This document shows positions 34,428 to 43,691 of a DNA stretch of 60,507 nt, piece by piece; within the stretch, counting starts at the first letter, position 1; every line of letters begins with the position of its first letter. Under the pieces are notes generated by a model, which saw only the letters and a list, made by a program, of their open reading frames with translations, did no database searches and was not told where the DNA came from. The position numbers were made by a program, and so were the translations under genes. The DNA is from Caecibacteroides pullorum. GTDB lineage: Bacteria; Bacteroidota; Bacteroidia; Bacteroidales; Bacteroidaceae. The stretch is from positions 1 to 60,507 of the forward strand of contig NZ_JAAZTS010000019.1 in the NCBI RefSeq assembly GCF_019239235.1, given 5' to 3'.

Positions 34428-35849
34428 TTATCCAACCACGGTCACAATCACCCGACAATAGCGTGTCAATGCAGGCGTACCTGAGTCGCGAACCTCACAA
34501 ATCAGATGGATAGTATCGCCCACGCGGGCATCTTCAGGTATCCTAAATGAAAACTTGGGCGTCGAAACTCCTTCGACATGACCCGCATAACTTCCAGCTT
34601 CGGCATAATGCCACCAGCGGAAAGACAACGTATCGCCATCGGGGTCGGTACTGCCTGAAGCATCCCATTCGATTACTTCACCAACACCTGCAGAGACGTC
34701 CAACAAAGCCTGAGCCAAGCTGACGACAGGCGGATGATTGGCCGACTCATACTCCTCTACACACCAATCCGCCCGTGCCGCAAAGTCATTCTGAATGTCG
34801 TCCAACCATCGCCAGAGGGGCTTGAAATAGCGGGTACGGACATTGATTTCCGCCGTATCAGTTGCATGCTCCAAGCGTTTCGACCAGCTGTTGGCAATTC
34901 CCCACTGACCCGAAGGATATACATAATCCGATAAAGGCAGAGGATCCATCCACACATTTCCCCTGACCCTGACATAACGTCCTCCCCAACCTCCATAGGC
35001 AGGCGACTCCCTGTTGCGCAAACCTGTAGGAATGGTATGCAGAAAAGCGGGCGTGTCGCCCTCGGCATTGAAGGCTCCCTGCTTGTTGGGATAGGCGTCG
35101 CACAGAGGTCCATGTCCCTCCAGTATCTGAGCCTTCATCCACGCCTTCTCAAAATAAGGTTTAACCTCGCTTGGCAGCACCTTCGGCCATATATATGCCA
35201 TGCAGTCGAACTGGTCGGAAATAATGGTCGGTATGCCATACGGCTCCCACTGAGGGCGGATATATTGCTGATAAGTCTCGTCCTGCTCCCAGATGAGATA
35301 CAGGCGAAGGCGTGAAGCTACTTCGGCCATACGCTCAGGATGGTCTTCCTGAATGATTTTCAAGGCTGCCGCTACCGTATTGCATCCACCCCAGGCCTGC
35401 AACCAGATGGGACGGCTGTCTGAGTTGTCCAAGAGGATATCTGCAATAAAGCGAGCTCCTTCCGTGCGGGTGGCATACTCGCCTACTGCGCTAATGTTAC
35501 CCACCTTCCAACGTGCCAGCAGTTCGTCGGGCGAAGGATAATCCTTACTGTGCTTCAACAGATTGGGATAAACCTGTGCATAATATCCGATATACTCCGC
35601 TATCCACTCGACGGGATGAAAAGCATTCCATCCTTTACCACCCACCCAATGGAACTCCGAACTGCTGTTCACTATGGCTTCGACATCAAACTCATTGGAT
35701 GTCAGCAGAAAGCGTACAAACGAAGCACGATCGTCCGCCTCACCATCGGTTGTGACAATGATGCGAGGCCTGTCTTCCATTCCCCTGGCAGATGTACAAC
35801 AACAAATGACCAGCAAGCAAACAATTCCAATAAATCTCAATCCAATCAT
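34428..35849 (-). CDS. Secreted DUF1593 nucleoside-hydrolase-like protein
   Basis: A 473-residue exported protein. The signal peptide (MIGLRFIGIVCLLVICCCTSARG) may be a lipoprotein signal. The hydrolase domain starts RIIVTTDGEADDRASFVRFLL, which resembles the aspartate cluster of inosine-uridine nucleoside hydrolases. The C-terminal ~100 residues form an Ig/PKD-like beta-domain (VIEWDASGSTDPDGDTLSFRWW). DUF1593 members are linked to polysaccharide or nucleoside use in Bacteroidetes. The substrate is unknown. Confidence 0.88.
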   Translation of the reverse strand: MIGLRFIGIVCLLVICCCTSARGMEDRPRIIVTTDGEADDRASFVRFLLTSNEFDVEAIVNSSSEFHWVGGKGWNAFHPVEWIAEYIGYYAQVYPNLLKHSKDYPSPDELLARWKVGNISAVGEYATRTEGARFIADILLDNSDSRPIWLQAWGGCNTVAAALKIIQEDHPERMAEVASRLRLYLIWEQDETYQQYIRPQWEPYGIPTIISDQFDCMAYIWPKVLPSEVKPYFEKAWMKAQILEGHGPLCDAYPNKQGAFNAEGDTPAFLHTIPTGLRNRESPAYGGWGGRYVRVRGNVWMDPLPLSDYVYPSGQWGIANSWSKRLEHATDTAEINVRTRYFKPLWRWLDDIQNDFAARADWCVEEYESANHPPVVSLAQALLDVSAGVGEVIEWDASGSTDPDGDTLSFRWWHYAEAGSYAGHVEGVSTPKFSFRIPEDARVGDTIHLICEVRDSGTPALTRYCRVIVTVVG

Positions 35850-35932
35850 ACTATTCCAATAATAACGCCAACAAAGATACAGAATGTTTTCCTATTCTTA
35901 CAGACAGAGTCAGTGTTTATGACCGATGTCTG

Positions 35933-35965
35933 TTAACCTAACATTAACGTAACGTTAACCTAAAT
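35933..35965 (+). promoter_or_regulatory. Three in-phase 11-bp TTAAC repeats (operator B)
   Basis: Direct repeats TTAACCTAACA, TTAACGTAACG and TTAACCTAAAT end 16 bp before TATCTTTG (35982-35989), exactly the spacing at operator A. In both, the middle repeat has TTAACGT and the outer two TTAACCT. Confidence 0.78.
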
Positions 35966-36013
35966 CTCCACTATCCTTCCCTATCTTTGCATCAACAAAA
36001 AACAAAAAGACAA

Positions 36014-36907
36014 ATGACAACAATGAAAAAAACACTCGCACTCGTGATGCTCCTTTGCATCACTCTCGGAGCTCAGGCACAACTGTTATGGAAAATATCG
36101 GGCAACGGACTCGACCGCCCCTCGTACGTCATGGGTACCCACCATCTGGCTCCCCTCAGCATCAAGGACAGCATTGCAGGCATGAAGCAGGCGATGGATG
36201 AAACGCAACAGGTCTATGGCGAGCTCGTTATGGAGAATGCCATGAAACCCGACATGCTGATGAAGATGCAACAGGCCATGATGCTGCCAGCCGACACTAC
36301 GCTGAAGAGCCTCTTCACGCCAGCCGAATACGACAGCATCGCTTCGGTCGTAAAGACATATATCGGCATGGACCTTGCCCTGTTCGACAAGCTGAAGCCA
36401 GCCGCCCTTACCACCCAGCTGTCCGTAGCACTGGCTGCCAAGTCGGTAAAGGATTTCAATCCGCAAGAACAACTCGATACTTGGTTTCAGGCACAGGCCA
36501 AACAGGCTGGAAAGAAAGTGGGAGGGCTGGAAAGTATGGAGCAGCAAATCGACGTACTCTACCGCTCGCAAAGCCTGCAACGCCAGGCCCACCTGCTCTA
36601 TTGTGCGGCTACCACCATCGACTACGCTACCTTACAGGCCCAACGCATGACAGAGGCATACATGAACCAGGACCTCAACACCCTGCTTGAAATCATGGAA
36701 GAGAAACAAAACGACTCTTGCGACAGTACACCTCAGGAGGAAGACACCCTGATATTCGGCCGCAATGCCGACTGGGCCCGCCAAATGCCCGACATCATGA
36801 AGCAAGCCCCCACCCTGTTTGTAGTAGGTGCTGGCCATTTGCCCAGCCAGCGAGGTCTTCTGAAGCTGCTCGAAGACCAAGGATACACAGTAGAGCCAAT
36901 GAAGTAA
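36014..36907 (+). CDS. TraB/GumN family protein
   Basis: A 297-residue exported protein (signal peptide ending LGAQAQ). Family hallmarks are the two GxxH-type motifs YVMGTHHLAPLS near the start and VVGAGHLPSQRGL near the end, and a conserved Glu in GELVMENAM. TraB/GumN (PrgY/TIKI) proteins are proposed metallo-proteases. The start may also be the ATG at 36023. The promoter carries operator B, shared with the DUF3836 gene 2 kb upstream. Confidence 0.88.
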   Translation: MTTMKKTLALVMLLCITLGAQAQLLWKISGNGLDRPSYVMGTHHLAPLSIKDSIAGMKQAMDETQQVYGELVMENAMKPDMLMKMQQAMMLPADTTLKSLFTPAEYDSIASVVKTYIGMDLALFDKLKPAALTTQLSVALAAKSVKDFNPQEQLDTWFQAQAKQAGKKVGGLESMEQQIDVLYRSQSLQRQAHLLYCAATTIDYATLQAQRMTEAYMNQDLNTLLEIMEEKQNDSCDSTPQEEDTLIFGRNADWARQMPDIMKQAPTLFVVGAGHLPSQRGLLKLLEDQGYTVEPMK

Positions 36908-36995
36908 TGCTAATTTTCCTTCCTTTCGATAAGGCAGAATACACCTCAGCAAAAAAAATCAAGCAAGCTTTGTTTTTTCTGCTTTCGACTTTCAC

Positions 36996-37003
36996 TACCT
37001 TTG
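36996..37003 (+). promoter_or_regulatory. -7 box of the nuclease gene
   Basis: TACCTTTG, with TTTG at 36969-36972 (23-bp spacing, slightly long). Confidence 0.55.
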
Positions 37004-37025
37004 GAGTCTGAACAAACGAATTCTT

Positions 37026-37916
37026 ATGGCAAGAAGAAAAGCTAAAAAGAAAGACTCCAAAGGTCTTCTGTATTTTATTCTACTGGTTTGTGCCGCCTTC
37101 ATCGGCTACGGCCCGCTAAGCAATGCTTGGAAATCAGGACTTATTCATCTCGACCGCCTGCCACAAAGCATAAAGTCCGCTGTACAGACAAGTGAACCTG
37201 AAACACAAACAAATCTCTCCACTACCCAAGGCCTCGAAATACCTGCCCCATTAAAAGGCATAAATGAAACCATTTTGAAACGGAAAGGGTATACAGTATC
37301 TTATAATCGTACATTAAACCTACCCAACTGGGTAGCGTGGGAGCTAAATCGCGACAAACTGATAGAACGCGAAAGCCGCACGGATAAATTTCTACCTGAC
37401 CCCGACCTGCCTGAAAGCGAAGCCGTCACTACCGACGACTACAAAGGTTCGGGCTGGGATCGCGGCCACATGTGTCCCGCTGCCGACAACCGCTGGCACT
37501 GGCGCGCCATGCAAGAAAGCTTCTACATGACCAATATCTGTCCTCAGCACCACAACCTGAATCGCGGTGATTGGAAGGAACTGGAAGACCGCTGTCGCGT
37601 ATGGGCTGAACAGGAAGGTCGTATCTACATCGTCTGCGGCCCCATACTTTACAATCAAAAACATCGCACCATCGGAAAAGAGCACAAAGTGACCGTGCCC
37701 GAAGCCTTCTTCAAAGTCATCCTATGTGCCGACAGTCGCCCTCCGCGTGCCATCGGCTTCATCTACAAAAATACTTCAGGCAACCATCCGCTGGACAGCT
37801 ATATCAATTCCGTTGACCAGGTGGAGCGCATCACAGGCATCGACTTCTTCCCTGCCCTACCTGATGATGTGGAGAAACAAGTAGAAGCGAAATGTGACTG
37901 GAAACAATGGAACTAA
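37026..37916 (+). CDS. DNA/RNA non-specific endonuclease (NucA/beta-beta-alpha-Me)
   Basis: A 296-residue membrane-anchored nuclease. A basic N-terminus (MARRKAKKKDSK) precedes a single hydrophobic segment (GLLYFILLVCAAFIGYG), so the catalytic domain probably lies outside the inner membrane. The catalytic motif is WDRGHMCPAADNRW (about 144-157), with the metal-binding Asn region in NICPQHHNLNRGDWKELE. Likely role: degradation of extracellular or periplasmic nucleic acid. Its 3' end overlaps the ftsH remnant by four bases, tail to tail. Confidence 0.93.
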   Translation: MARRKAKKKDSKGLLYFILLVCAAFIGYGPLSNAWKSGLIHLDRLPQSIKSAVQTSEPETQTNLSTTQGLEIPAPLKGINETILKRKGYTVSYNRTLNLPNWVAWELNRDKLIERESRTDKFLPDPDLPESEAVTTDDYKGSGWDRGHMCPAADNRWHWRAMQESFYMTNICPQHHNLNRGDWKELEDRCRVWAEQEGRIYIVCGPILYNQKHRTIGKEHKVTVPEAFFKVILCADSRPPRAIGFIYKNTSGNHPLDSYINSVDQVERITGIDFFPALPDDVEKQVEAKCDWKQWN

Positions 37917-39119
37917 GACTGATATTTACGCACAATCGCCATAAATTCCTCCCCTGTAATGGTTTCCTTGTCCAGCAGATAAGCAGCGGCTTCGTGCATA
38001 ATGTCCAAATGATCGGCAATGAGCTTGCGAGCTTTCTGATGAGCATCACCAATCATTTTAAGCATTTCGCGATCAATGTCGGCCGCCGTTTCCGATGAAC
38101 AAGTCAACGAGGAATCACCACCTAGATAGGCATTATTCACTGTTTCCAACCCCATCATATCATATTTTTCACTCATACCATAGCGAGTTACCATAGCACG
38201 TGCCAGACGGGTAGCTTGCTCAATGTCGTTCGAAGCACCTGTTGTAACACGCCCCAAGATTACTTCTTCGGCCGCACGTCCACCTGTTAACGTAGCGATG
38301 CGATTGAAAAGATCCTCTCGACTCATTAACACCTGCTCACCCTTGTCCACTTGCATGGTATAACCCAATGCACCCGAAGTACGAGGCACGATTGTAATCT
38401 TGTGGACAGGTGCCGAATGGCTCTGCAAAGCGGCTACCAAAGCATGACCTATCTCGTGGTAGGAAACAATTTTCTTCTCTTCGTCTGAAATTACTTTTCC
38501 TTTCTTTTGAGCACCTGCAATTACCGTCTCTACACTTTCTTCCAAATCAGAAGTAGTGACTTTGTTACGTTCCATACGAACAGCACGCAAGGCTGCCTCA
38601 TTGACTATATTGGCCAATTCGGCACCCGACGAACCTGCCGTAGCACGAGCCACTACATCCATATCTATCTTGTCACATTTCACTTTCTTAAGATGTACAT
38701 TGATAATAGCCTTGCGCCCTTCAAGATCGGGCAACTCCATCTGAATACGACGATCGAAACGACCTGGACGAAGTAATGCCTTGTCCAAACTTTCAGGACG
38801 ATTGGTAGCAGCTAATATTACAACACCCTTGCGCCCATCAAAACCATCCATTTCGGTAAGCAACTGGTTCAAAGTCTGTTCACGTTCGTCGTTACCTCCT
38901 ATACCTGTGTCGCAACGTTTGCCTATAGCATCTATTTCGTCGATGAAGATAATACAAGGTGCTTTTTCATTGGCTTGTCGAAAAAGATCGCGAACTTTAG
39001 CTGCTCCCATACCAATGTACAAGCAGGCCGTTAAGAAAAAGGACAATTAAAATACCAACCAAAAGTCCCCAATATGGGTTCATTCGTTTGGGTTGTTGAT
39101 TCTGACTTTCTTGCTTCAT
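37913..39119 (-). pseudogene. ftsH paralogue with internal deletion and frameshift
   Basis: The 5' part (39119-38997) encodes 40 residues: a short polar start and one membrane segment ([19 protein letters not shown]), then a stop. A second frame, open from 39046, continues as FtsH from [15 protein letters not shown]. It has Walker B ([12 protein letters not shown]), the second region of homology (RPGRFDRR), the zinc motif HEIGHALVA and the complete C-terminus. The periplasmic domain, second membrane segment and Walker A (GPPGTGKT) are missing, which means about 200 codons lost plus a frame change. The HEIGH variant and TSGALGYTMQV block fit a clostridial-type FtsH subfamily, so acquisition from Firmicutes is possible. 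An ATPase-active product is not expected. Confidence 0.82.
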
Positions 39120-39266
39120 TATTATGTTGACTTCTGTTTTATCTGCAAATATCGCAAATAGTATAACAGAAAATATTATCCAAAAAAGACCAAGAATGTT
39201 CTAAAAGTCACCTGGTTTCTTTTTAATGTTTAAAGAAAGTAAGAAAGTATTTAAATAGGCTCATTT

Positions 39267-40040
39267 CTAATAGGATACACTTACTTCAATTCCTGCTTCC
39301 TTCACCAGTGCGGCAATACAGTCAAGCTCTTCGTGTGTAACCTTCAGCAGATCGTGATCGGGTGTCTCGCGGTCAATGGTATAGATCATCACCTGGCGAG
39401 GAGATATTTCCTTTACTTTCTCCAGCCAAGGAAGGACATATTTGTCTGACGTGTTGTCCATATCCTTGTCTTTATATCCACCCTTAAGGAACATTGTCTG
39501 AATGATACAACGGCCTTTGAACGCCTTCATACCTTCAATGATATCAGCCACAGCATATTTGCCTGTCGGACGGTCAAGGTCGCGAATATAGTCCTCATCT
39601 ACTGTATCGAGTTTCAAGATATTGTTGTCTATCTTGTTCAATGCATCAAAGACGGCAGATTTGTGGATAAAGGTGGAATTACTGAGCACACTAACTTTGG
39701 CATTTGGAAAATAGCGGTCGCGCAAAGCCAACGTATCATCAATGATTTCAGCAAAATGTGGATGGGCAGTCGGTTCCCCATTACCTGCAAAGGTCAAGAC
39801 ATCGGGAGCAGGACCGTTGGCCTTCATATCTTGCAAACGGGCTTCGAGTGCCTGGCGCACTTCTTCACGTGTCGGACGAGGAAGCTTCGGACGAAAATCT
39901 TCGTTGAAACCACATTCACAATAGATGCAATTGAACGTACATAGTTTACCATCGGCAGGCATCAGATTGATGCCCAGCGAAACTCCCAAACGACGGGAAT
40001 GAACAGGCCCAAAAATGGGCGAAGGATAGATGACAGTCAT
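39267..40040 (-). CDS. Radical SAM protein
   Basis: A 257-residue radical SAM enzyme with the cluster motif CTFNCIYCEC (about residues 34-43). The SAM-binding block is LTFAGNGEPTAHPHF and SNSTF. The N-terminal GPVHSRRLGVSLGINLMP is typical of a widespread, uncharacterised anaerobe subfamily. No SPASM extension. Substrate unknown. The minus-strand -7 box TACCTTTG is the complement of 40079-40086. Confidence 0.88.
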   Translation of the reverse strand: MTVIYPSPIFGPVHSRRLGVSLGINLMPADGKLCTFNCIYCECGFNEDFRPKLPRPTREEVRQALEARLQDMKANGPAPDVLTFAGNGEPTAHPHFAEIIDDTLALRDRYFPNAKVSVLSNSTFIHKSAVFDALNKIDNNILKLDTVDEDYIRDLDRPTGKYAVADIIEGMKAFKGRCIIQTMFLKGGYKDKDMDNTSDKYVLPWLEKVKEISPRQVMIYTIDRETPDHDLLKVTHEELDCIAALVKEAGIEVSVSY

Positions 40041-40180
40041 ACCAATCTTCTATTTTAACCAATCACGAATAACAAAAACAAAGGTAAGCAAAATGAATGA
40101 ATTCTTTGTTTTTCCTTCAAAAATAAACAATCTTGCTCCACTTTTCAACAAAATCGTCTTTACAATCCATAGAAGTTACC

Positions 40181-40188
40181 TACATTTG
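40181..40188 (+). promoter_or_regulatory. -7 box of the cupin gene
   Basis: TACATTTG, 29 nt before the ATG. Confidence 0.6.
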
Positions 40189-40217
40189 CAAACAACAATT
40201 AGCATAAACTACTGCAT

Positions 40218-40652
40218 ATGAAAACTTTTAAAACTCTTGTATCCGTATTCGCCTTGTCGGCTTTGTTTGCCACAAGCAGCTGTACGCAACAACAAAATCA
40301 AAAGGAAATGGATAATCACAGCAACGTATTCATGTATGAAAATGACATGGAATGGGAACCTGCAGGCGAAGGTGTGACCCGCCAGATTGTAGGTTACAAC
40401 GAGAACATCATGATGGTCAAGGTAAAATTCGAAAAAGGAGGTGTCGGTACAGCCCATACCCATAAGCACACACAAGTGACTTATGTCGTAAGCGGCGCAT
40501 TCGAATTTACCATCGGCAACGAAAAGAAAGTGGTAAAGGCAGGCGACGCGCTCTACATGGAGCCTAACGTAGAGCATGGTTGTGTATGCCTTGAAGCAGG
40601 TCTTCTCATCGACTGCTTCAACCCATATAGAGATGATTTCTTGAAGAAATAA
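40218..40652 (+). CDS. Cupin-domain lipoprotein
   Basis: A 144-residue protein with a lipobox signal peptide (VFALSALFATSSC, Cys near residue 22). A single cupin follows, with metal-ligand pattern HTHKHTQVTYVVSGAFEF and EPNVEHGC. Cupins of this type often are cytoplasmic, so the lipoprotein signal is notable. Activity unknown (metal-binding, isomerase or dioxygenase-like). Confidence 0.82.
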   Translation: MKTFKTLVSVFALSALFATSSCTQQQNQKEMDNHSNVFMYENDMEWEPAGEGVTRQIVGYNENIMMVKVKFEKGGVGTAHTHKHTQVTYVVSGAFEFTIGNEKKVVKAGDALYMEPNVEHGCVCLEAGLLIDCFNPYRDDFLKK

Positions 40653-40668
40653 ACACACTCTTCATACG

Positions 40669-42678
40669 CTAAAATTTCAGTCGGACTTGTATTTGCAGGT
40701 CCGACTTTTTGTTTCCTCGTATCAGGTCATTGCCCGAACCTATCTCATCCCTGTCCTGATAGATGGTTTGTCCGAATTTGGCTATCAACATCAGCCAGTT
40801 GCGAAAATCATAACGCAAATGAGCGGAAAAACGAAAGCCGCGACCATAGAACGAAGGCGTATAGAAAGTATAAAGCAACCCTTTCTCGTAAGCATAGACG
40901 CGCGAATCATAATCGTCGGTATGGAAATAGGTGCCTTGCAACGAAGCGACCAAAGGAAAGAAAGGTAATCGTACATTACATGATTGCGTCGCCTGCCATC
41001 CCTGACTATATTGCAAAGGAGGCTGGCTGAAATGATTGTAATCAAACGTAGTACGCAGGCTCCAAATGCCTTGCACGAAGTTAAGTCGATAGCGCACTTT
41101 GTGATGGTAAGTGGGCAATATAGTTTCTCCTCCGCTACCTGTCACATCCCTTTCCTTCCGCTTGAAGCGATAGTTGGCATACATCGACCATCGCTTGTTG
41201 GGCGTGAACGTAGCTTGAAACAAGCCGTCCACTCCTTGCGAAGGCTTGCTGATGCGATACTTCCACCAGGGAAACGAAAAGAGGTCGATCGCACCAAAGA
41301 AACGCCATCGGGCGAAAAGCGATGCTTCGCCACCCAGAAACCAGCCGTTTTCGTTCTGCAAAGCACTGCTTTCTCCAAACGAATGGGCAAACATTCCCCA
41401 ATAGTCGTAGGAATAAAAGCGATGGATGAGCATCACCTTGTAATTGTTCGCCACCTGATAGCGCAACTGATTGAGAAACGCATAACCTTGTTTTCCTTTG
41501 GCCGCCTCCCCCACCCAAGCAAACCTGCCCAAGCGAAGTTTATAATCCACACCCACGTTATAGAAATGATTGCCTCGCAGATTGTAGCGGGCATACTTCC
41601 TCAAATTAGGTTCATAAGGACGGTTGAAGAAATAATATACACCCGTCATACCCACTTTCAGATGAGCGTTTTCGTAAGAAACGTTTCCTCCTGCTACCTG
41701 CATCACGAAAGCATGCTTCTTGGCCGCCTCGCTTTCCGAACGATGCAAGCCTGTCTTATAGATGGAAGTGATCGATCCATCTTCTACCACGCCATCCATC
41801 CGCCGATGCGAATAGAAAGCCGATGTTTGCCAACGAGATGCCAAACGGACGGTAGCCCCCACCCCTCTGAAGTAATTGTATTCGTCTGATGAACTATGTT
41901 TACGAAAACCTTCTGTGCGGTTTTCAGTAGTTGCCAACGAGAAAGTCTTGCCAAATCCGAAACTATTGCCCAACACCAATCCCTGTCCGAAACTGGCTTT
42001 ATAGTTACCTATAGCCAAGGTTTGCAAGCGTCCACAATCTTTCATCAACAGATAGAAGGAATAATAGTCGTATCCCTGACGGTCGTGCAAAGCAAAAAAA
42101 GGTTCGCCTGCATCTTTCTCGCCCGTCACGCCCACTTGCAGACGGTCGCTATAACGGAAATTGTAACGTAACGAATGGTAGAGCGAAGGGCCCAGATAGC
42201 TTGTCTCATATCCTTTGCGCGTATAGAAAGGCACATCGAAACGAGTCGTCGCCTCGTGCTTTCCATACTTCAAAATACGCCTTAACGAAGGAAACCTCTC
42301 TTCCTCACGCGAAGGGACCACACAGACGAAAGGAAGCAACCGTTCGATAGTCGCCTTGTCCATCTCCTCCACCAACTGGAGTTCGTACAATGTCTGCATA
42401 TCGCCATGCACATACACGTATGCCAACAGGTTTTCCACCTGAATGTCCGACAAGAAAGGAAAAATCTCCAGCTGTTGTCGTGTAGCCGTATTCAAGTTCA
42501 GTTTCTGAGTCAGTCGATGAGAAAGTTCCTCCAGTTCGTCTTCCCAATCCGTGCTTTCAGCTTCGGTAGCCAGCTGCTCCAAGTTTTCTTCCCAAAGCAT
42601 CAGATTGGTATTCTGAGCCTGCACGGCAGAAGAAATCAATCCTATCAGCAACCACACCCCTATCTTTATGTTTTTCAT
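40669..42678 (-). CDS. Helix-hairpin-helix plus outer-membrane beta-barrel protein
   Basis: A 669-residue exported protein (signal MKNIKIGVWLLIGLISSAVQ, then AQ). Residues about 58-120 hold two ComEA-like helix-hairpin-helix units (LNLNTATRQQLEIFPFLSDI and LYELQLVEEMDKATIERLL). The remaining ~500 residues are aromatic, alternating strands ending in RLKF, the picture of an outer-membrane beta-barrel with a terminal Phe. It is a known but uncharacterised Bacteroidetes architecture. Possible role in DNA binding or uptake at the outer membrane is inference. Confidence 0.8.
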   Translation of the reverse strand: MKNIKIGVWLLIGLISSAVQAQNTNLMLWEENLEQLATEAESTDWEDELEELSHRLTQKLNLNTATRQQLEIFPFLSDIQVENLLAYVYVHGDMQTLYELQLVEEMDKATIERLLPFVCVVPSREEERFPSLRRILKYGKHEATTRFDVPFYTRKGYETSYLGPSLYHSLRYNFRYSDRLQVGVTGEKDAGEPFFALHDRQGYDYYSFYLLMKDCGRLQTLAIGNYKASFGQGLVLGNSFGFGKTFSLATTENRTEGFRKHSSSDEYNYFRGVGATVRLASRWQTSAFYSHRRMDGVVEDGSITSIYKTGLHRSESEAAKKHAFVMQVAGGNVSYENAHLKVGMTGVYYFFNRPYEPNLRKYARYNLRGNHFYNVGVDYKLRLGRFAWVGEAAKGKQGYAFLNQLRYQVANNYKVMLIHRFYSYDYWGMFAHSFGESSALQNENGWFLGGEASLFARWRFFGAIDLFSFPWWKYRISKPSQGVDGLFQATFTPNKRWSMYANYRFKRKERDVTGSGGETILPTYHHKVRYRLNFVQGIWSLRTTFDYNHFSQPPLQYSQGWQATQSCNVRLPFFPLVASLQGTYFHTDDYDSRVYAYEKGLLYTFYTPSFYGRGFRFSAHLRYDFRNWLMLIAKFGQTIYQDRDEIGSGNDLIRGNKKSDLQIQVRLKF

Positions 42679-42794
42679 AGGATCGATGTAATTTTTTGTT
42701 TATGTGCCAACGAAGTTACCTTAAATAAGTTAACAATGCAAGGAAAAAGAAAGGTATTCAAAAAAAATATCAAAGAATGCTGTACTTTTGCAAC

Positions 42795-43397
42795 GTGAAC
42801 GGAAAGCTTTTCATATTAACCATTATCCTGTTAATAACCGCTACTTTCAACGGTTACTCCCAACAGAAGAAACAACAACCTGGTAAGGTGTATCTCACTC
42901 CCATGACCATTTACGAAGGTGACACCATCCCTTACGTAAAGTTACCAACCGTCTATATATTCAAACCACTAAAGTTCAAAAACAAAAGAGCCCGTACACA
43001 ATACTACAAACTGATACGCGATGTCAAGAAGGTATTACCCATTGCCAAAGAAGTCAATCAGATCGTCATCGAAACCTATGAATACTTGCAGACGCTTCCT
43101 CCCAAAGAAAGGTCCAAACACCTGAAGAGAGTCGAGAAAAGCTTGAAAGAACAATATATGCCTCGTATGAAGAAACTCACTTTCTCTCAAGGCAAGCTGT
43201 TAATAAAGTTGGTGGACAGACAAACACATTCTACAGGTTATGAACTGGTGAAAGCTTTCCTTGGCACTTTTCGTGCAGGCTTCTATCAGACGTTTGCCGC
43301 CCTCTTCGGTGCCAGTCTGAAGAAGGAATACGACGCTACAGGCGATGATGCTCTGACCGAACGTGTCATTCTGCTGGTAGAGAGCGGACAACTCTGA
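42795..43397 (+). CDS. DUF4294-like exported protein
   Basis: A 200-residue exported protein. Signal peptide begins NGKLFILTIILLITATFNGYSQ. The mature part is helical and very basic (KLIRDVKKVLPIAKEVNQIV, KRVEKSLKEQYMPRMKKLT), matching DUF4294, of unknown function. An ATG at 42777 precedes the apparent -7 box TACTTTTG (42783-42790) and would not be in the transcript. I therefore choose the GTG at 42795, which would give a leaderless or nearly leaderless mRNA. Confidence 0.7.
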   Translation: MNGKLFILTIILLITATFNGYSQQKKQQPGKVYLTPMTIYEGDTIPYVKLPTVYIFKPLKFKNKRARTQYYKLIRDVKKVLPIAKEVNQIVIETYEYLQTLPPKERSKHLKRVEKSLKEQYMPRMKKLTFSQGKLLIKLVDRQTHSTGYELVKAFLGTFRAGFYQTFAALFGASLKKEYDATGDDALTERVILLVESGQL

Positions 43398-43529
43398 TTC
43401 ATGTTTATATCTTGTTGAAACAGCGGTTAACTATTCAAATAAGAAGAAAACAGTTCGCTATAAATCAAATGATTAGTTCTGTTCATAAGTTATGAACCAT
43501 ACTGTCCCTATAAGCAGCTTCTTTTCTCC

Positions 43530-43638
43530 GTTCCCTATACATAGAAACAATCGTTTCCAGCATTTGGAAACAGCCGTTACCATTATAGGAAACGACCGTT
43601 ACCTTATAAAGGTAACAACTGTTTCCTCTATTGGGAAC
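43530..43638. repeat. Five-unit mini-hairpin array, 22-23 bp period
   Basis: Units start at 43530, 43553, 43576, 43598 and 43621. Each is GTTnCC, a 6-7 nt AT-rich centre, then GGnAAC (18-19 bp). The units are joined by 4-nt linkers AATC, AGCC, GACC and AACT. Arms differ between units but remain paired within several units (GTTTCC/GGAAAC, GTTACC/GGTAAC). It fills the gap between the DUF4294 and TrmH-type genes (43398-43691), where I see nothing else. Confidence 0.85.
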
Positions 43639-43691
43639 AAGCTTCACTTAGTAAGATATCTCAGATGATCTTCCTATAAAGAGACAGAAAA

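Noticed and set aside
43530..43638. CRISPR array
   Set aside because: Repeats are 18-19 bp palindromes with 4-nt linkers. There are no spacers of 25-40 bp and no cas genes.
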